DNA of 64,000 nt from contig NC_077247.1 of NCBI RefSeq assembly GCF_947179165.1, positions 14,335,501-14,399,500 on the forward strand, given 5' to 3'. Below, piece after piece: positions 36,571 through 47,170 of this stretch. The translations under genes and the position numbers were made by a program. Under the pieces are notes generated by a model. It did no database searches. It was not told the DNA's origin and saw nothing but the letters and a program-made list of their open reading frames with translations. The DNA comes from Solanum dulcamara (taxonomy: Eukaryota > Streptophyta > Magnoliopsida > Solanales > Solanaceae). Each line of letters starts with the position of its first letter. The first letter of the stretch is position 1.

Positions 36571-37900
36571 GAACATACTTGGAATCTGAAATATCAAGAC
36601 AGATTATCCCGTTGGCTAAGAACTGGATGTCCAAAGACAAAGGTCACTCCATAACAGAAAGAAAGGCTAGACTACCCAAACTCACTACCTTCCGACACGA
36701 GGTATCTGCTACTACATTCGCCTTACCCAGATGGTAGAGAATAGAGAGGCTATAGTCCTTTGGGAGCTCAATCTAACAATGTTGCCTTGAATTAAGATCT
36801 TACTAAAAAATAATATACTAAAGGTTCTTATGATAAGTTTAGATTTCAAATTGAACTCCATAGATGTAGTGCCTCCAAATTTTAAGTGCAAAAACAAGTG
36901 CCTTCAACTCCAAGTCATGTGTGGTGTAGTTTCACTCATACAGCTTAAGTTGCCTTGATGCATATGTTATAACCTGGCCATGTTACAATATCACAAAACT
37001 CAAACTGACACAGAATGCATCATAATACACAACAAATCCCTCACCCTCAATTAGAAAAGTCAATATAGGAGCGGTGGTAAGTAGCTCCTTGAGCTTCTGA
37101 AAGGTCAAATCAAACTCATCACACCACTCAATTGAAACACCTTGACGATTCAATAGAGTCATTAACACTGCAATGGTTGAGAAGCCCTCAATGAATCTAT
37201 AATAGTAGCTTACTAGCCTAATGAATATACAAATCTCAGTAACATAGGTGGGTCTAGACCAAACTCAAATAACCTCAATCTTTGTCGGATGTACAATGAT
37301 ACCATTCTTTGATACCACATGCCCCAAGAATGTTGCTCATGCACACTCTAGCTAAAACTTGCACTTTGAGAAATTGGCATAAAGTTGTTGATCTATTAAT
37401 ATCTAGGGCACTAATCTCAAATGTTGCTCATGCACACTCTGGCTCTACGAGTAAACCAAAATGTCAACAATAAAGACTATGACAAAAAAATCATGGTATG
37501 GCCTGAATATACGATTCATCAAGTTCATGAAGGCAACAAGGGCATTACTAAACCCCAAAAGATATCATTAAGAACTCATAGTGGCCATATCGAGTCCAAA
37601 ATACAGTCTTTGAGATATCTAATACCTTAGTCCTCAACTGATGGTAACCATATCTAAGGTTAATCTTAGAAAACACTATGTCACCCTGAAGCTAATAAAA
37701 AAGTTCTTCAATATGAGGCATGGGGTAGTGGTTCTTCAGTGTCACCTTATTCAACTAGATGTAGTCGACATACATCCACATAGATCTATTCTTCTTTTTC
37801 TCAAACAGAAATGGGTTAACCCAAGGTAACATACTAGGCTAAATAAACCCTATACCTAAGAGGTCCTCTAATTGAAAACTGAGATCCTTAAGCTCTGATG
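36571..37900 (-). pseudogene. E6 reverse transcriptase and RNase H, broken
   Basis: RNase H start: E-W-C-D-E-F-D-L-T-F-Q-K-L-K-E-L-L, P-I-L-T-F, G-F-V-V-Y-Y-D-A-F (36983-37168), then K-L-Y-E-x-N-Y and T-H-D-L-E-L-K-A pieces (about 36900-36950). RT: K-D-L-x-L-Q-x-E-D-L-L (about 37870), and the catalytic stretch reads V-F-I-V-D-I-L-V-Y (near 37465), with the first Asp of F-I-D-D replaced by Val. A segment near 37330-37440 carries a partial repeat of the C-A-H-E-Q-H-L-like sequence. Confidence 0.72.
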
Positions 37901-38660
37901 GGCCTATTCGATAAGGAAGAATAGAAATAGGATGGGATCCTGGCTCCAAGTCTATGACAAAATCAATAACACAATCTAGGTAGACCAGATAGGTCGGTAA
38001 AAAACACCTCTATAAACTCTCAGACTATGAGCTAAATACCAAGAAGAAACCGACTACTAAGCCCATAAAAAAAGAGATAATCCTCATCAGTTTGTGACTA
38101 TAAGAACCCTTCCATAACACCGTAGGAATGACATGCATGGATAAGGTAATGTTCTTAGCCTAGCAACCTAACACCACATGGTAGGGAGATACCTAGTCCA
38201 TGCCCAAAATTAAATCAAACTTAACCATGTCTAACAATACAAGATCAATTCGAGTGTCACAACCCTGGATAGTAACTAATCAAGATCGCAATACCTGATC
38301 CACTACTAAGAACTCACCTACTGTGGTTGAAACATTAATCGGCTCTACCAAGGACTTTGAAATTATACCTAATAGGGGAGCATAGTAAATAGATACATAT
38401 GAAAATCTGAAGCTCGGATCAAATAAAACAGTAGCAGTCTAGTGGCATAATAAAAGAGTACCTATAATGACATTGTTAGAAGCATTAGCCTCTTCACTTG
38501 ATCGGGCTTTATAAAAATATCCAAGGGAACCTCTGCCTGGTATGTCACACTACCGCCTGACATGCCTCCCTATGCACTGCCTCTAGAACCCTAGCGACTA
38601 CCCCGATGATCCTAATCTTGACCACTAACTCTAGATAGTGGGGCGCTAATGAAACTAGCA
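37901..38660 (-). pseudogene. E6 protease and linker
   Basis: Minus-strand remnants: the protease active-site region near 38410 (F-D-P-S-F-R-F), Y-V/L-V-D-M pieces near 38230 (L-V-M-V-K-F-D-L-I-L-G-M-D) and the pre-RT linker (near 37950: I-D-F-V-I-D-L-E/P-G-S-H-P-I-S-I). Every frame is closed by stops. Confidence 0.62.
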
Positions 38661-39620
38661 CGACTGCAATAGAAGCTGGAGAAACTATCCCACTACATGG
38701 GCAATCTCGATACCAGTGGTCTATCTTGACACAATCATAGCAACCTTTGAGGACAGACCCATATGAAAGTGGCCACTATGTTATGTAGACCCTAGATCTT
38801 ATCCCTTAAACAATGGCTCATGCTAGGACCACCTATACATTGCTCACTACCCTCTAAATCAGGTAATGCCACCTAAATTAGCTGGATGGACCTAGCCTAC
38901 TGAAGGTTGGACCTAACATGCTAAAACTGTGGGTTATACCTATTATAGTAGTCCATTTTCCTAGATCGAGACTCTCTATAGATTCCCGTGTAGTGAACCC
39001 TCTTGTTGCTTCCCTTGAGGGCGTTATAACAAATGTTCTCTATAGTATAGGCATGATCCAAAACATCCATACATGATCACTTCCGTTGAGGGCGTTATAA
39101 CGAATATTCTCTATCTCAATCCTTACATAAAATCTGAGCCAACATACAAAATAACAGAGTCTCTCCTCCTTAGTAGGCAATGTCATGGTAGCATGGTGAG
39201 ACAACTTATGGAACCTCACCTGATAATACAAGACGGTCATGGAGCCCTGCTCTATCCTGGAGAACTGATCACAAAGCCTGTCCCTAATGGTCTGTAGTAT
39301 GTACCTTGTTAATAGGGACCCATCTTGCTTGGTTTGTAGATATAAGTTCTACTATTATCTAGCGGGCTTGCAGAACAGGTGAGTAGTGAAGTTGGATCCT
39401 CTCGATTCCATATTACCCAAGTATTGGAGCTGCTCCTAGAATTCATATGGAACTATTGGGTATCCTCCCATGTAGCTCCAGGTAAATTTAGGAGGGGACA
39501 ACATCTGGAACACCACAAGCATCTTCTGCTTGCACAGATATATGGCCCCATCACCTATAGTTGGCTGACCGGCGGCGGGGGCTAATGATCATTGAACAAC
39601 TAGAGCCATTGGGGTAAATG
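38661..39620 (-). pseudogene. E6 gag with CCHC knuckle
   Basis: Intact knuckle at about 38695-38738: C-Y-D-C-V-K-I-D-H-W-Y-R-D-C (C-x2-C-x4-H-x4-C). The capsid part (39040-39560) has L-Y-Y-Q-V-R-F-H-K-L-S-H-H-A-T, L-P-T-K-E-E-R-L-C-Y-F-V and F-Y-V-R-I-E-I. This Q-x-R-F-H-K/E-L-x-x-H-A type of gag differs from that of E2 and E5. The start joins LTR F2 at about 39620 with no recognisable leader or primer site. It includes a 71-bp-offset duplication (39010-39114). Confidence 0.72.
39010..39114 (-). repeat. short direct duplication inside E6 gag
   Basis: The block TTGAGGGCGTTATAACnAA occurs at 39014-39033 and again at 39085-39104, an offset of 71 bp, each followed by TnTTCTCTAT. Because 71 is not a multiple of three, the duplication shifts the gag frame. 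Confidence 0.75.
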
Positions 39621-40108
39621 AGTCCCCAAAGCTCCAATCATCCATGAATGAGCCGTAAAAAAGATGAGATAGGGTAAAAGGTCATTAAGCTAAGACAACG
39701 CCTAATCTATATCTCAAATTACCAAAATCAAGTTTGTTATTCCAGTCTACAAGGCAAAGTTTGATGGCTCCAACTATCGCAAGTTTATCACAAGCACTAG
39801 ACTAAGCCTAAACTATGGCAAACATGCGCAATAAAATTAAAATATATTAATCCTCAAGCCACAAGGTATGGATGATTACGGTAGAAATAACAATAAGCAC
39901 GCAATTACCTAGTACTACCCAAAAATAGCATAAAACAAAATTTTTACTCAAGTAGGCATTCTCAATAACCTAAATAACCCAAAATCTAAATAATCTTCAT
40001 GTTATTACATAAACAAGTTCTATCTAAAAAAAGGTAGGTTGAAGCCTACTAGTAGGTCGATCAAGCATGCTTTAAAAGAAAAGTACATGAGTTTTCCCTT
40101 TATAAATG
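39621..40108 (-). repeat. LTR F2, inner part (5' LTR of E6)
   Basis: Matches F1 from about 33195 to 33715. The 3' end of the LTR (equivalent to 32886-33190) is missing; it joins gag directly. E2 is inserted at 40108/40109; the rest of this LTR resumes at 49316. Confidence 0.72.
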
Positions 40109-42327
40109 TGTCACAACCAAGCCTAGGTTCTAGATGTGACATGGCAAATGAAGAACCCAAAAATACCTCAGAGAAACCTCGTAGCATTCTTTTAACCTTT
40201 CATAGGTAATGATGATAAATAAACAAGTAGAAATCATAGTAGTAAATCTTCAACTTACATATGTCCAACAATACCTCTAACTATTAGATTTAATGGGGCT
40301 AAGACAAGTCCCTAGCTCACCCTAAATCATAATAGAAGAAATGCCATAGTAAAATATCTCAATATATCATAACCTAGAAAGATAAAGGAGTATTGTTCCC
40401 AGGGAACTCACCAAAAGTAGTCTTCAATGAAATATCAACTAGCCACGTGAAGGAGAACGAGGAGGAGCACTGGTCCCTACATGGTGATATCATGTAGGCA
40501 AAAGAGTATGCATTAGTACTTTTAATGTACTAAGTGTGTAAGAATGCATGAACATCGAGGAAACATTATAACATTTATGTAATATAGAACATAATGTAAT
40601 GCATGCATAATAAATCATATAGATATCCTTTAAAACATTTATTTTGTGGGAAAATGACTATAACCGACATTTAAGACCATGTGGGCTTGTACATGAAATC
40701 CAACATAATCCCCTACGTTGGCCGGGGAGACTACTTACCGGGTAGAACTCTGTCAACTTTATCCATTTCTTTATCTTTAACATTAAGGGCTTGTATGGAT
40801 CCATTAGCCAAAGCCTACAAGAGCTCCTATGTTAGCACATAGTTAATGAGACAAGGGGTTGCTACTAGGATTCTCTTACCGAATCCCACCTCAATGAACC
40901 ATTCGCTGCTAAATCAATCGCACGAAATAGTTTAATACTTCAAAATAGTCATAGCATATAGCTTGAGAATTCAAAACATCATATTCGGTAGAATAGCTCA
41001 TTAAAACATTTGGTAATTCAAATATGCAAGAATTGTCCTTATTGCATAAATAATACATTATTCATATCATTTCATCATTCTTTTTTTCCATAAGACTCTC
41101 TTTTGATTATAGACATTGCTTTCATAAATATTCATTTCGAGTCAAACTTCATTAAAAATATAGTAAAACTAGGTGGGTTCAAATCACTTCAACTTACAAA
41201 CATGTATGTAAACAAATATGCATAAATACATTGAAATCCATTAATTCAAAATCATTGTTTGAACAACCCACCATAAATTTCAAGAACCTTTAAATAGATA
41301 AATGGAGGAATTACTTGCAAACCATCAATTCATACATATGAAATTATGTTGTATCAAAATAGACCAAGAATCATTAGTTTAACCATGATTCATACTATTA
41401 AATAAACATAAGAATTACCATAAGAAAATATTACTTGAAATCAAAAGACTTAACTGAAAGAGTTTTTGGACTACATAGGTGGAGGAACCCATGGAAGGAA
41501 TACTGTCATTGAAGCCTTACATACCTAGAATCCAAAGCTTTAGTCGGAACCGAAGGACTTAATGAACACTCTTGAGTCCTAGCTTTTCTCCTCGTCGAAA
41601 CGTTTTGTGTACTACTCGGAGTATTTGAATCACTAAAATAGTATTTCTTTACTACTAAGAACTAAAACTATATTTGAGAATGAGTAAAGAAGTGTATAGA
41701 GAGAAGAGTTGCTTAAGAAAGTTTGATGAATAAAATGAGGAAATAAGGTAGGTATTTATAGGTGTGAAGGAGGGACCTAACAATAAAAAAAATAATGATA
41801 AAAAAAAATATAAAAATTTAATGGAAAATTGTGATGTCATGGGTGATGTTAAATGGAGAACAATTGATGTCATGAGTGATGTCAAATGTATCTAGATCTT
41901 TCCATAGTAGGTGAGATGAGTTCTTTTTAACTGAATACTCTTTTTTAGAGTTTTGTTTGAACAAGATAAATTTCTTATTAGGATTTGTAGTCTTCATAAG
42001 AATTGTAGATATGGAAGTCTAGTTTTATATAGATCAAGAATCAACCAATTTGGATAAACCTACATTGAGATATGATTTTTCTTCTATAAATACTCCACTC
42101 CATCACAGCATCCTATCTTACAATAATTAATTTATTTGACCTACTTATCTCCGAAACTTAAAATATGGCCTTCAAAAAAGTTGTAGGTAATAATCTTTTG
42201 GTTACTCAGTAATTTAAATTACCCAATTTGGACAATTCTATGAAAAGTTATGCCTAAAATACAGAGGCTATATCATTTTTAGGTGAGAATTCAAATATCT
42301 TATACAACATTTTTAGGGAATGTTACA
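40109..42327 (-). repeat. LTR B, 3' LTR of E2 (2219 bp)
   Basis: On the minus strand it starts TGTAACATTCCC and ends CTTGGTTGTGACA. Donor-like site ACATACCT on the plus strand at 41519-41526 (AGGTATGT read on minus). The GGATCCATTAGC block (40797-40815) and the TACTTTTAATGTACTAAG block (40517) are shared with families A and C. Confidence 0.85.
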
Positions 42328-42530
42328 TTATCTACCCGTTGGGAACATTCATCCTCGAATAAGGAAAGAGTTAGCTTAATTAGAGTAGAGTGTAAACCAA
42401 CAACCCATCATTAATGAAATAGTGTAATTTAAAACATCGATTAAAATATATTTTATAATCTTGCAAGCATATGACAAGAAAAGTTGAGATGCAAAGATTT
42501 CAAGTAATTGAGCAAGGACAACTTAATACC
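42328..42530 (-). other. E2 3' untranslated region and polypurine tract
   Basis: From the pol stop (42531-42533) to the LTR. The purine-rich tract GGGTAGATAA (about 42328-42338) abuts the LTR start and would prime plus-strand synthesis. No open frame. Confidence 0.65.
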
Positions 42531-43770
42531 TTAGGTTTGGGTAGAGGGGAAAAGATGAGGGTATCTCTTAATCATATCCGCTTCCGCTTCCTATGTTGCA
42601 CTTTCTATTTGTTGATTCCTCCAAAGGACTTTAACAGATGCAACTTCTTTGTTCCTCAATCTCTTAACTTGCCGCTCCAAAATTTCGATAGGAACTTCTT
42701 TAGAGGTCAAGTTTTCTTCAATATTCACTACTCCCATAGGTACAATGGAACTAGGATCACCCACACTTATTTTCAACATAGACACATGAAACACCGGATG
42801 AACCATGACCATTTCCAATGGTAATTCCAACTCATATGCAACCTTGCCAACACGTCTCACGATTCTATAAGGCCCTACATACCTAGGGCTCAATTTTCCC
42901 TTTTTACCAAATCAAACCATACCCTTCATGGGTAAAACCTTCAGATACATCCAATCGTCCACCTTAAACTCAAGATCCCTTCTTCTAGTGTCATAATAGG
43001 ACTTTTGATGACTTTGAGCCATCTTCAACCTTTCTCTAATGATCTTCACCTTCTCTAAAGCATCAAGTACCAAATCAGGGCCTAACAAGGTCATCTCGCC
43101 TACTTCGAACCAACCAACCGGTGATCTACATCATCTCCTATACAAAGCTTCAAAGGGCGCCATCTCAATACTTGAGTGGTAACTATTATTATAGGCAAAC
43201 TTGATGAGCGGTAGATGGTCATCCCAATTTCCTTTAAACTCCAACACACAAGCCCTTAACATATCCTCTAGTGTTTAAACCATCATTTTGGCTTGCCCAT
43301 CCATTTAAGAATGGAATGTTGTGCTTAATTTCAAGTTAGTATCGAGGCCTTTTTGAAATAATCTCCAGAAATGAGAAGTGAATTGGGTGCCACGATCCAA
43401 AATAATGCATAATGGCACACCATACAACCTCACCAACTCCCAAATATACAACTTGGCATAGTCTTTGACACTATAGGAAATTTTAATTAGTAGAAAGTGA
43501 GCTAACGTAGTCATTCTATCAATAATTACCCAAATCGAGTCATGACGCTTCTGGGTATGAGGCAAACCCACTACAAAATCCATATTCACATCTTCCCACT
43601 TCCAAGTAGGGATTTCAATGCTTTGGGCTAGGCCACCCGGCCTTTGATGTTCGGCCTTCACTTGTTGGCAATTCGTACGTTTGGACACAAAACTTGCTAT
43701 GTCCTTCTTTATGTCACCCCACCAATACAACTACTTTAAGTCTTGGTACATTTTGATTGAACCAGGATGA
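42531..43770 (-). pseudogene. E2 integrase with chromodomain-like tail, broken by stops
   Basis: The open stretch 43305-43730 starts at Y-W-W-G-D-I-K-K-D; the zinc finger reads K-R-T-N-C-Q-Q (first Cys of C-x2-C is Arg). Core: I-P-T-W-K-W-E-D-V-N-M-D-F-V (first Asp kept), S-I-W-V-I-I-D-R-M-T, I-I-L-D-R-G-T-Q-F-T-S (second Asp kept), then a stop after T-T-F-H-S. The C-terminal part follows in 42912-43094 and 42591-42893 with R-Y-V-G-P-Y-R-I, P-V-F-H-V-S-M-L and K-E-V-A-S-V-K-V-L-W-R-N-Q. Stops replace Trp (TGG to TAG) in the A-T-W-E-A-E-A-D-M end and elsewhere. The true pol stop is at 42531. Confidence 0.88.
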
Positions 43771-44660
43771 ATGGAGTATGTAGAATTATGAGCCTCCATC
43801 ATGATCAAACTCCTTAGGCCATCAACAATTGGAACACATATCCGACCTTGATAGTATAGCACCCCGTCCCCCCTTGGGAAAAGACCTCTATCCTCTTTTT
43901 CTTTACCAACTTCTTTAACTCAATAAACGTTGGTTCAAGATCTTGCTTTGATTTAACATCCACCACCAAAGAGGATTCAGACCTATTTTGAACAACTATA
44001 CCACCATCGTTAGTACCATACAACTTCACCCCTAATCTAGCCTACCGGTGAACATCTTTCACCAACTCCTTCTTCCTTTCATCCACATGGGCCACACTCC
44101 TCATAGACACTCTACTAAGTTCATCAACAACTATATTGGCTTTACCCGAATGATAGTGCACACTCATGTCATAGTCCTTAAGGAGTTCTAGCCACCTCCT
44201 TTTCCTTAGATTAAGGTCCTTTTGGGTGAACACATATTGAAGACTTTTATGATTAGTATACACATCCATATGCACCCCATAGAGGTAATGCCTCCAAATC
44301 ATCAGAGTAAAAACAACGGCCGCCAATTCAAGGTCATGGGTAGGGTATTTACGCTCATGCACCTTTAATTTCCTAGAAGCATAGGCTATAACCTTGTCAT
44401 TTTGCATTAAGACACAAACTAATCAATCTTTGAAGCATCACAATAAAGTAAAAACCCTTCTAATCCTTCTGGGAGAGTCAAAATAGGAGCGGAGGTAAGT
44501 TGATCTTTTAAGGTCTGGAAACACTTCTCACACTCATCTGTCCATATGAATTTGGATCTCTTTTGGGTTAATTTTGTCATAGGAGATAAGATGGAAGAAA
44601 AGCCTTTAACGAACCTGCTATAGTACCCGGCTAGACCCAAGAAGCTCCTAATGTCTAAAG
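43771..44660 (-). pseudogene. E2 RNase H and linker
   Basis: Open stretches 44419-44640 (A-G-Y-Y-S-R-F-V, W-T-D-E-C-E-K-C-F-Q-T-L-K-D, L-T-L-P-E-G, L-L-Y-C-D-A-S, first Asp), 44042-44407 ([40 protein letters not shown]) and 43814-44029 (linker, with D-V-K-S-K-Q). One frame break separates the first two at about 44410. The last catalytic box is D-E-L-S instead of D-A-L-S but keeps the Asp. Confidence 0.88.
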
Positions 44661-45330
44661 GAGTTAATAGTCTAGGCTAATTTTTGACTGCTTTTGTTTT
44701 CTTAGGATCAACCTTTATCCCATCACCGGACACTACGTGACCAAAAAATGCCACCTCATTTAACCAAAATTCACACTTACTAAATTTTGCAAATAATTGT
44801 CTATCCCTCAACATTTGAAGCACAACTCTCAAGTGATTTTTATGTTCTTCCTCACCCCGAGAGTAAATCAAAATATCATCAATGAAGACCACCACAAAGG
44901 TATCAAGGTAAGGTTTGAACACCTGATTGATCAAGTCCATGAACACCGCCGGTGCATTCGTCAACCTAAAACTCATTACCACAAACTCAAAATGACCATA
45001 CCTTATTCGGAAGGCCATTTTGGGAATGTCACACTCCCTTACCCGTAGTTGGTGATAGCCATACCGAAGGTCAATCATGGAGAGGTGACTTGCCCCTTGC
45101 AATTGATCAAACAAGTCATCTATTCTAGAGAGTGGGTACTTATTCTTAATGGTCATCTTATTTAATTGTCGGTAGTCTATGTACATTCGAAGAGCCCCAT
45201 CTTTCTTTCTCACAAATAACATAGGAGCACCCCAAGGCGAAATACTTGGTCTTATGAACCCCTTCTCTAACAAGTCCTTTAATTGTTCCTTCAACTCTTT
45301 TAATTTTGTCGGGGCCATATGGTAAGGAGG
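44661..45330 (-). CDS. E2 reverse transcriptase domain, intact 213-residue open frame
   Basis: The longest and cleanest reading frame in the window (ATG 45318, stop near 44677). Motifs in order: [17 protein letters not shown] (from residue 16), [10 protein letters not shown] (residue 37), [18 protein letters not shown] (near residue 80), [13 protein letters not shown] (near 115), catalytic [11 protein letters not shown] (near 145), and [11 protein letters not shown] (near 175). In the family it is part of a Gag-Pol polyprotein, so the ATG is not a real start. One substitution (R-Y-G-Y-H where R-S-G-Y-H is usual) may weaken it. Confidence 0.85.
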
Positions 45331-45339
45331 AATAGAGAT

Positions 45340-45960
45340 ATGTTAGGTATCAGGGAGGAGATCAATACCAAAATCAACTACCCTTTCAGGAGGGACACCG
45401 GGAAGGTCATCGGGAAAGACGTCGGGGAATTCATTGACTATAAGAACCGACTCAAGAGTAGCAATTTTGGAGTTGATATCCCTAACCCTTACAATATGGT
45501 AAATACAACCCTTAGAAATCATTTTGCGGGCCTTAAGATAAGAAATAAACTTACCCTTTACCACCAAATCACGACCCTCCCATTTAATAACAGGCTTATT
45601 TGGATATTAGAACTTGACTAGACGAGTCCTACAATCTATGGAAGCATAAGATGCATGTAACCAATCCATCCCAAGAATGACATCAAAATCTATCATGTCA
45701 AGTTCAACGAGATCACAAGGAATAACTTTATGAAAGATAGACACAAGGCAACCCCTATAGACCTTTCTAGCAATAACTGACTCACTAATGAGGGTAGACA
45801 CCAAATAGGGCCTTAACAACATTTTAGGTAAAACATTAAATCTATTAGCAAGGAATGGAGTAACAAAATATAAATTTGCACTCGGATCTAATAGTGCATA
45901 CACATCAAAAGAAAAGACCTTTAATATATCGGTAATAACATTGGATGCATCCTCAACCTC
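45340..45960 (-). pseudogene. E2 protease and linker
   Basis: Open stretch 45607-45903: Y-A-L-L-D-P-S-A-N-L-Y-F-V-T-P (active-site Asp), V-Y-R-G-C-L-V-S, V-I-L-G-M-D-W-L-H-A-S-Y-A-S-I-D-C-R-T. A stop near 45606 separates it from 45343-45567, with [22 protein letters not shown] and [23 protein letters not shown]. One more stop sits just before the RT start. The enzyme cleaves the polyprotein. Confidence 0.86.
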
Positions 45961-47080
45961 TTATCTCTCATACAAGGCGTAAAAGCGGCTGGTGTGTTGG
46001 ACACCTCCTTGGACTTGTTAACCATGAGAAATTTGGCCTTGAGGCCTACCACCACCATCTCTACAATCCTTAGCATGGTGGCTCAGCTTACCACACTTAA
46101 GGCATGCATTGGAGCCGGCTAAATATTCCCCTTTGTGAGTCCTTCTAATCTTCTTGTAAGTGGGAAAAGTTTGAGTAGCAACATTCTCTCTTGTACCATT
46201 GGTTTACCACCCTTGTCCTTGTTGAACCTTAGAGGATGAGTATTGGTGCAACCTTGTCCCACAAATTATTTCCTACCTTGGCCTTTTCCATTGTTTCCAT
46301 AATAGGACCTTTGAAGGTTAAACCCTTCACCATCTACTCTAGCCTTTTTGAACCTCTTTGATCTCTCTCTAAGCTTCTCTTCTTCGATTTGTTTTGCATA
46401 GGTCATTAACCGAGATATGTCCATCTCCTTGACCAACATGGCTATTTTGCACTCCTTGGACACTAAGCTTGAGACACTAGAAATAAACTTGCTCATCCTA
46501 GCTCTTGGGTTGGACACCATGAAGGGAGCATACTTTGACAACTTAATGAATTTGAGAGCATACTCCCTCATGCTCATACTCCCTTGATGGATGTTGATAA
46601 ACTCTTGGATTTTGGCCTCCCTTATATCCAATGGGAAGAAGCGGTCTAGGAAGGCACCTTTGAACTCTTCCTATCCTATCAACCCTATTTCTTCATCCCT
46701 CTCAACAACCCATTGTTCATACCACACTCGAGCCACACCTTTGAGTTGATAGGCCATTAGCTCAGCCATCTCATTTGGTGGCACACCTATGATAGCCACA
46801 ATCCAATACACCTCATTAATGAACTTCATAGGGTCCTCATCTAGTTTATAACCATCAAACTCGAGCGGATTCATCCTTTGGAAATCTCAAATCCTAGAGG
46901 TTGGATTTTGCATTTGGGGAGGAGGAATACCTAGATTCCCTTGGTTGGCTACGACTTGAGCTAACAAAGTAATAACAGTACGAAACACAACATGGGTTAC
47001 CCCGTCCTTATGATGTTGGGCATTGGGAACTGAAGGAATTTGGTCTTCATCATCAACCCTTGCTCTTCGAGGTGATCTTC
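45961..47080 (-). pseudogene. E2 gag with intact CCHC knuckle
   Basis: Gag starts near 47080 (M-T-H after the acceptor-like tract). Capsid: N-P-L-E-F-D-G-Y-K-L-D-E-D-P (46874 down), A-Y-Q-L-K-G-V-A-R-V-W-Y-E-Q-W, a TAG stop at about 46668, then F-L-D-R-F-F-P, D-I-R-E-A-K-I-Q-E-F-I-N, A-L-K-F-I-K-L-S-K-Y-A-P-F-M-V, S-R-L-M-T-Y-A (46266-46631). The knuckle is C-L-K-C-G-K-L-S-H-H-A-K-D-C at 46063-46105, spacing C-x2-C-x4-H-x4-C. Stops at about 46265 and before the knuckle break the frame. Confidence 0.86.
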
Positions 47081-47170
47081 AATGAGTCATTATCTAGAGA
47101 ACACGAAATAGGTCGTTAGTTAAAGGAAAGCTTAGGACACTCTAAGGCACAACATAAATTTGAAAGAAGT
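47081..47170 (-). other. E2 leader with splice-acceptor-like tract
   Basis: On the minus strand, ACTAAC followed by pyrimidine-rich sequence and TTCTCTAG, a few bases before the gag start. This has the layout of a plant 3' splice site (branch-point-like CTAAC about 20-25 bases before AG). No primer-binding site is present between here and the LTR. Confidence 0.5.

Noticed and set aside
42471..42824. 117-residue plus-strand open frame
   Set aside because: Antisense shadow of the E2 integrase tail.
44661..45330. Endogenous plant pararetrovirus (caulimovirid) origin of the RT
   Set aside because: RT is followed by RNase H and then an integrase with chromodomain-like tail and is flanked by LTRs; no movement or coat-protein type genes are seen, so it is Ty3/gypsy.
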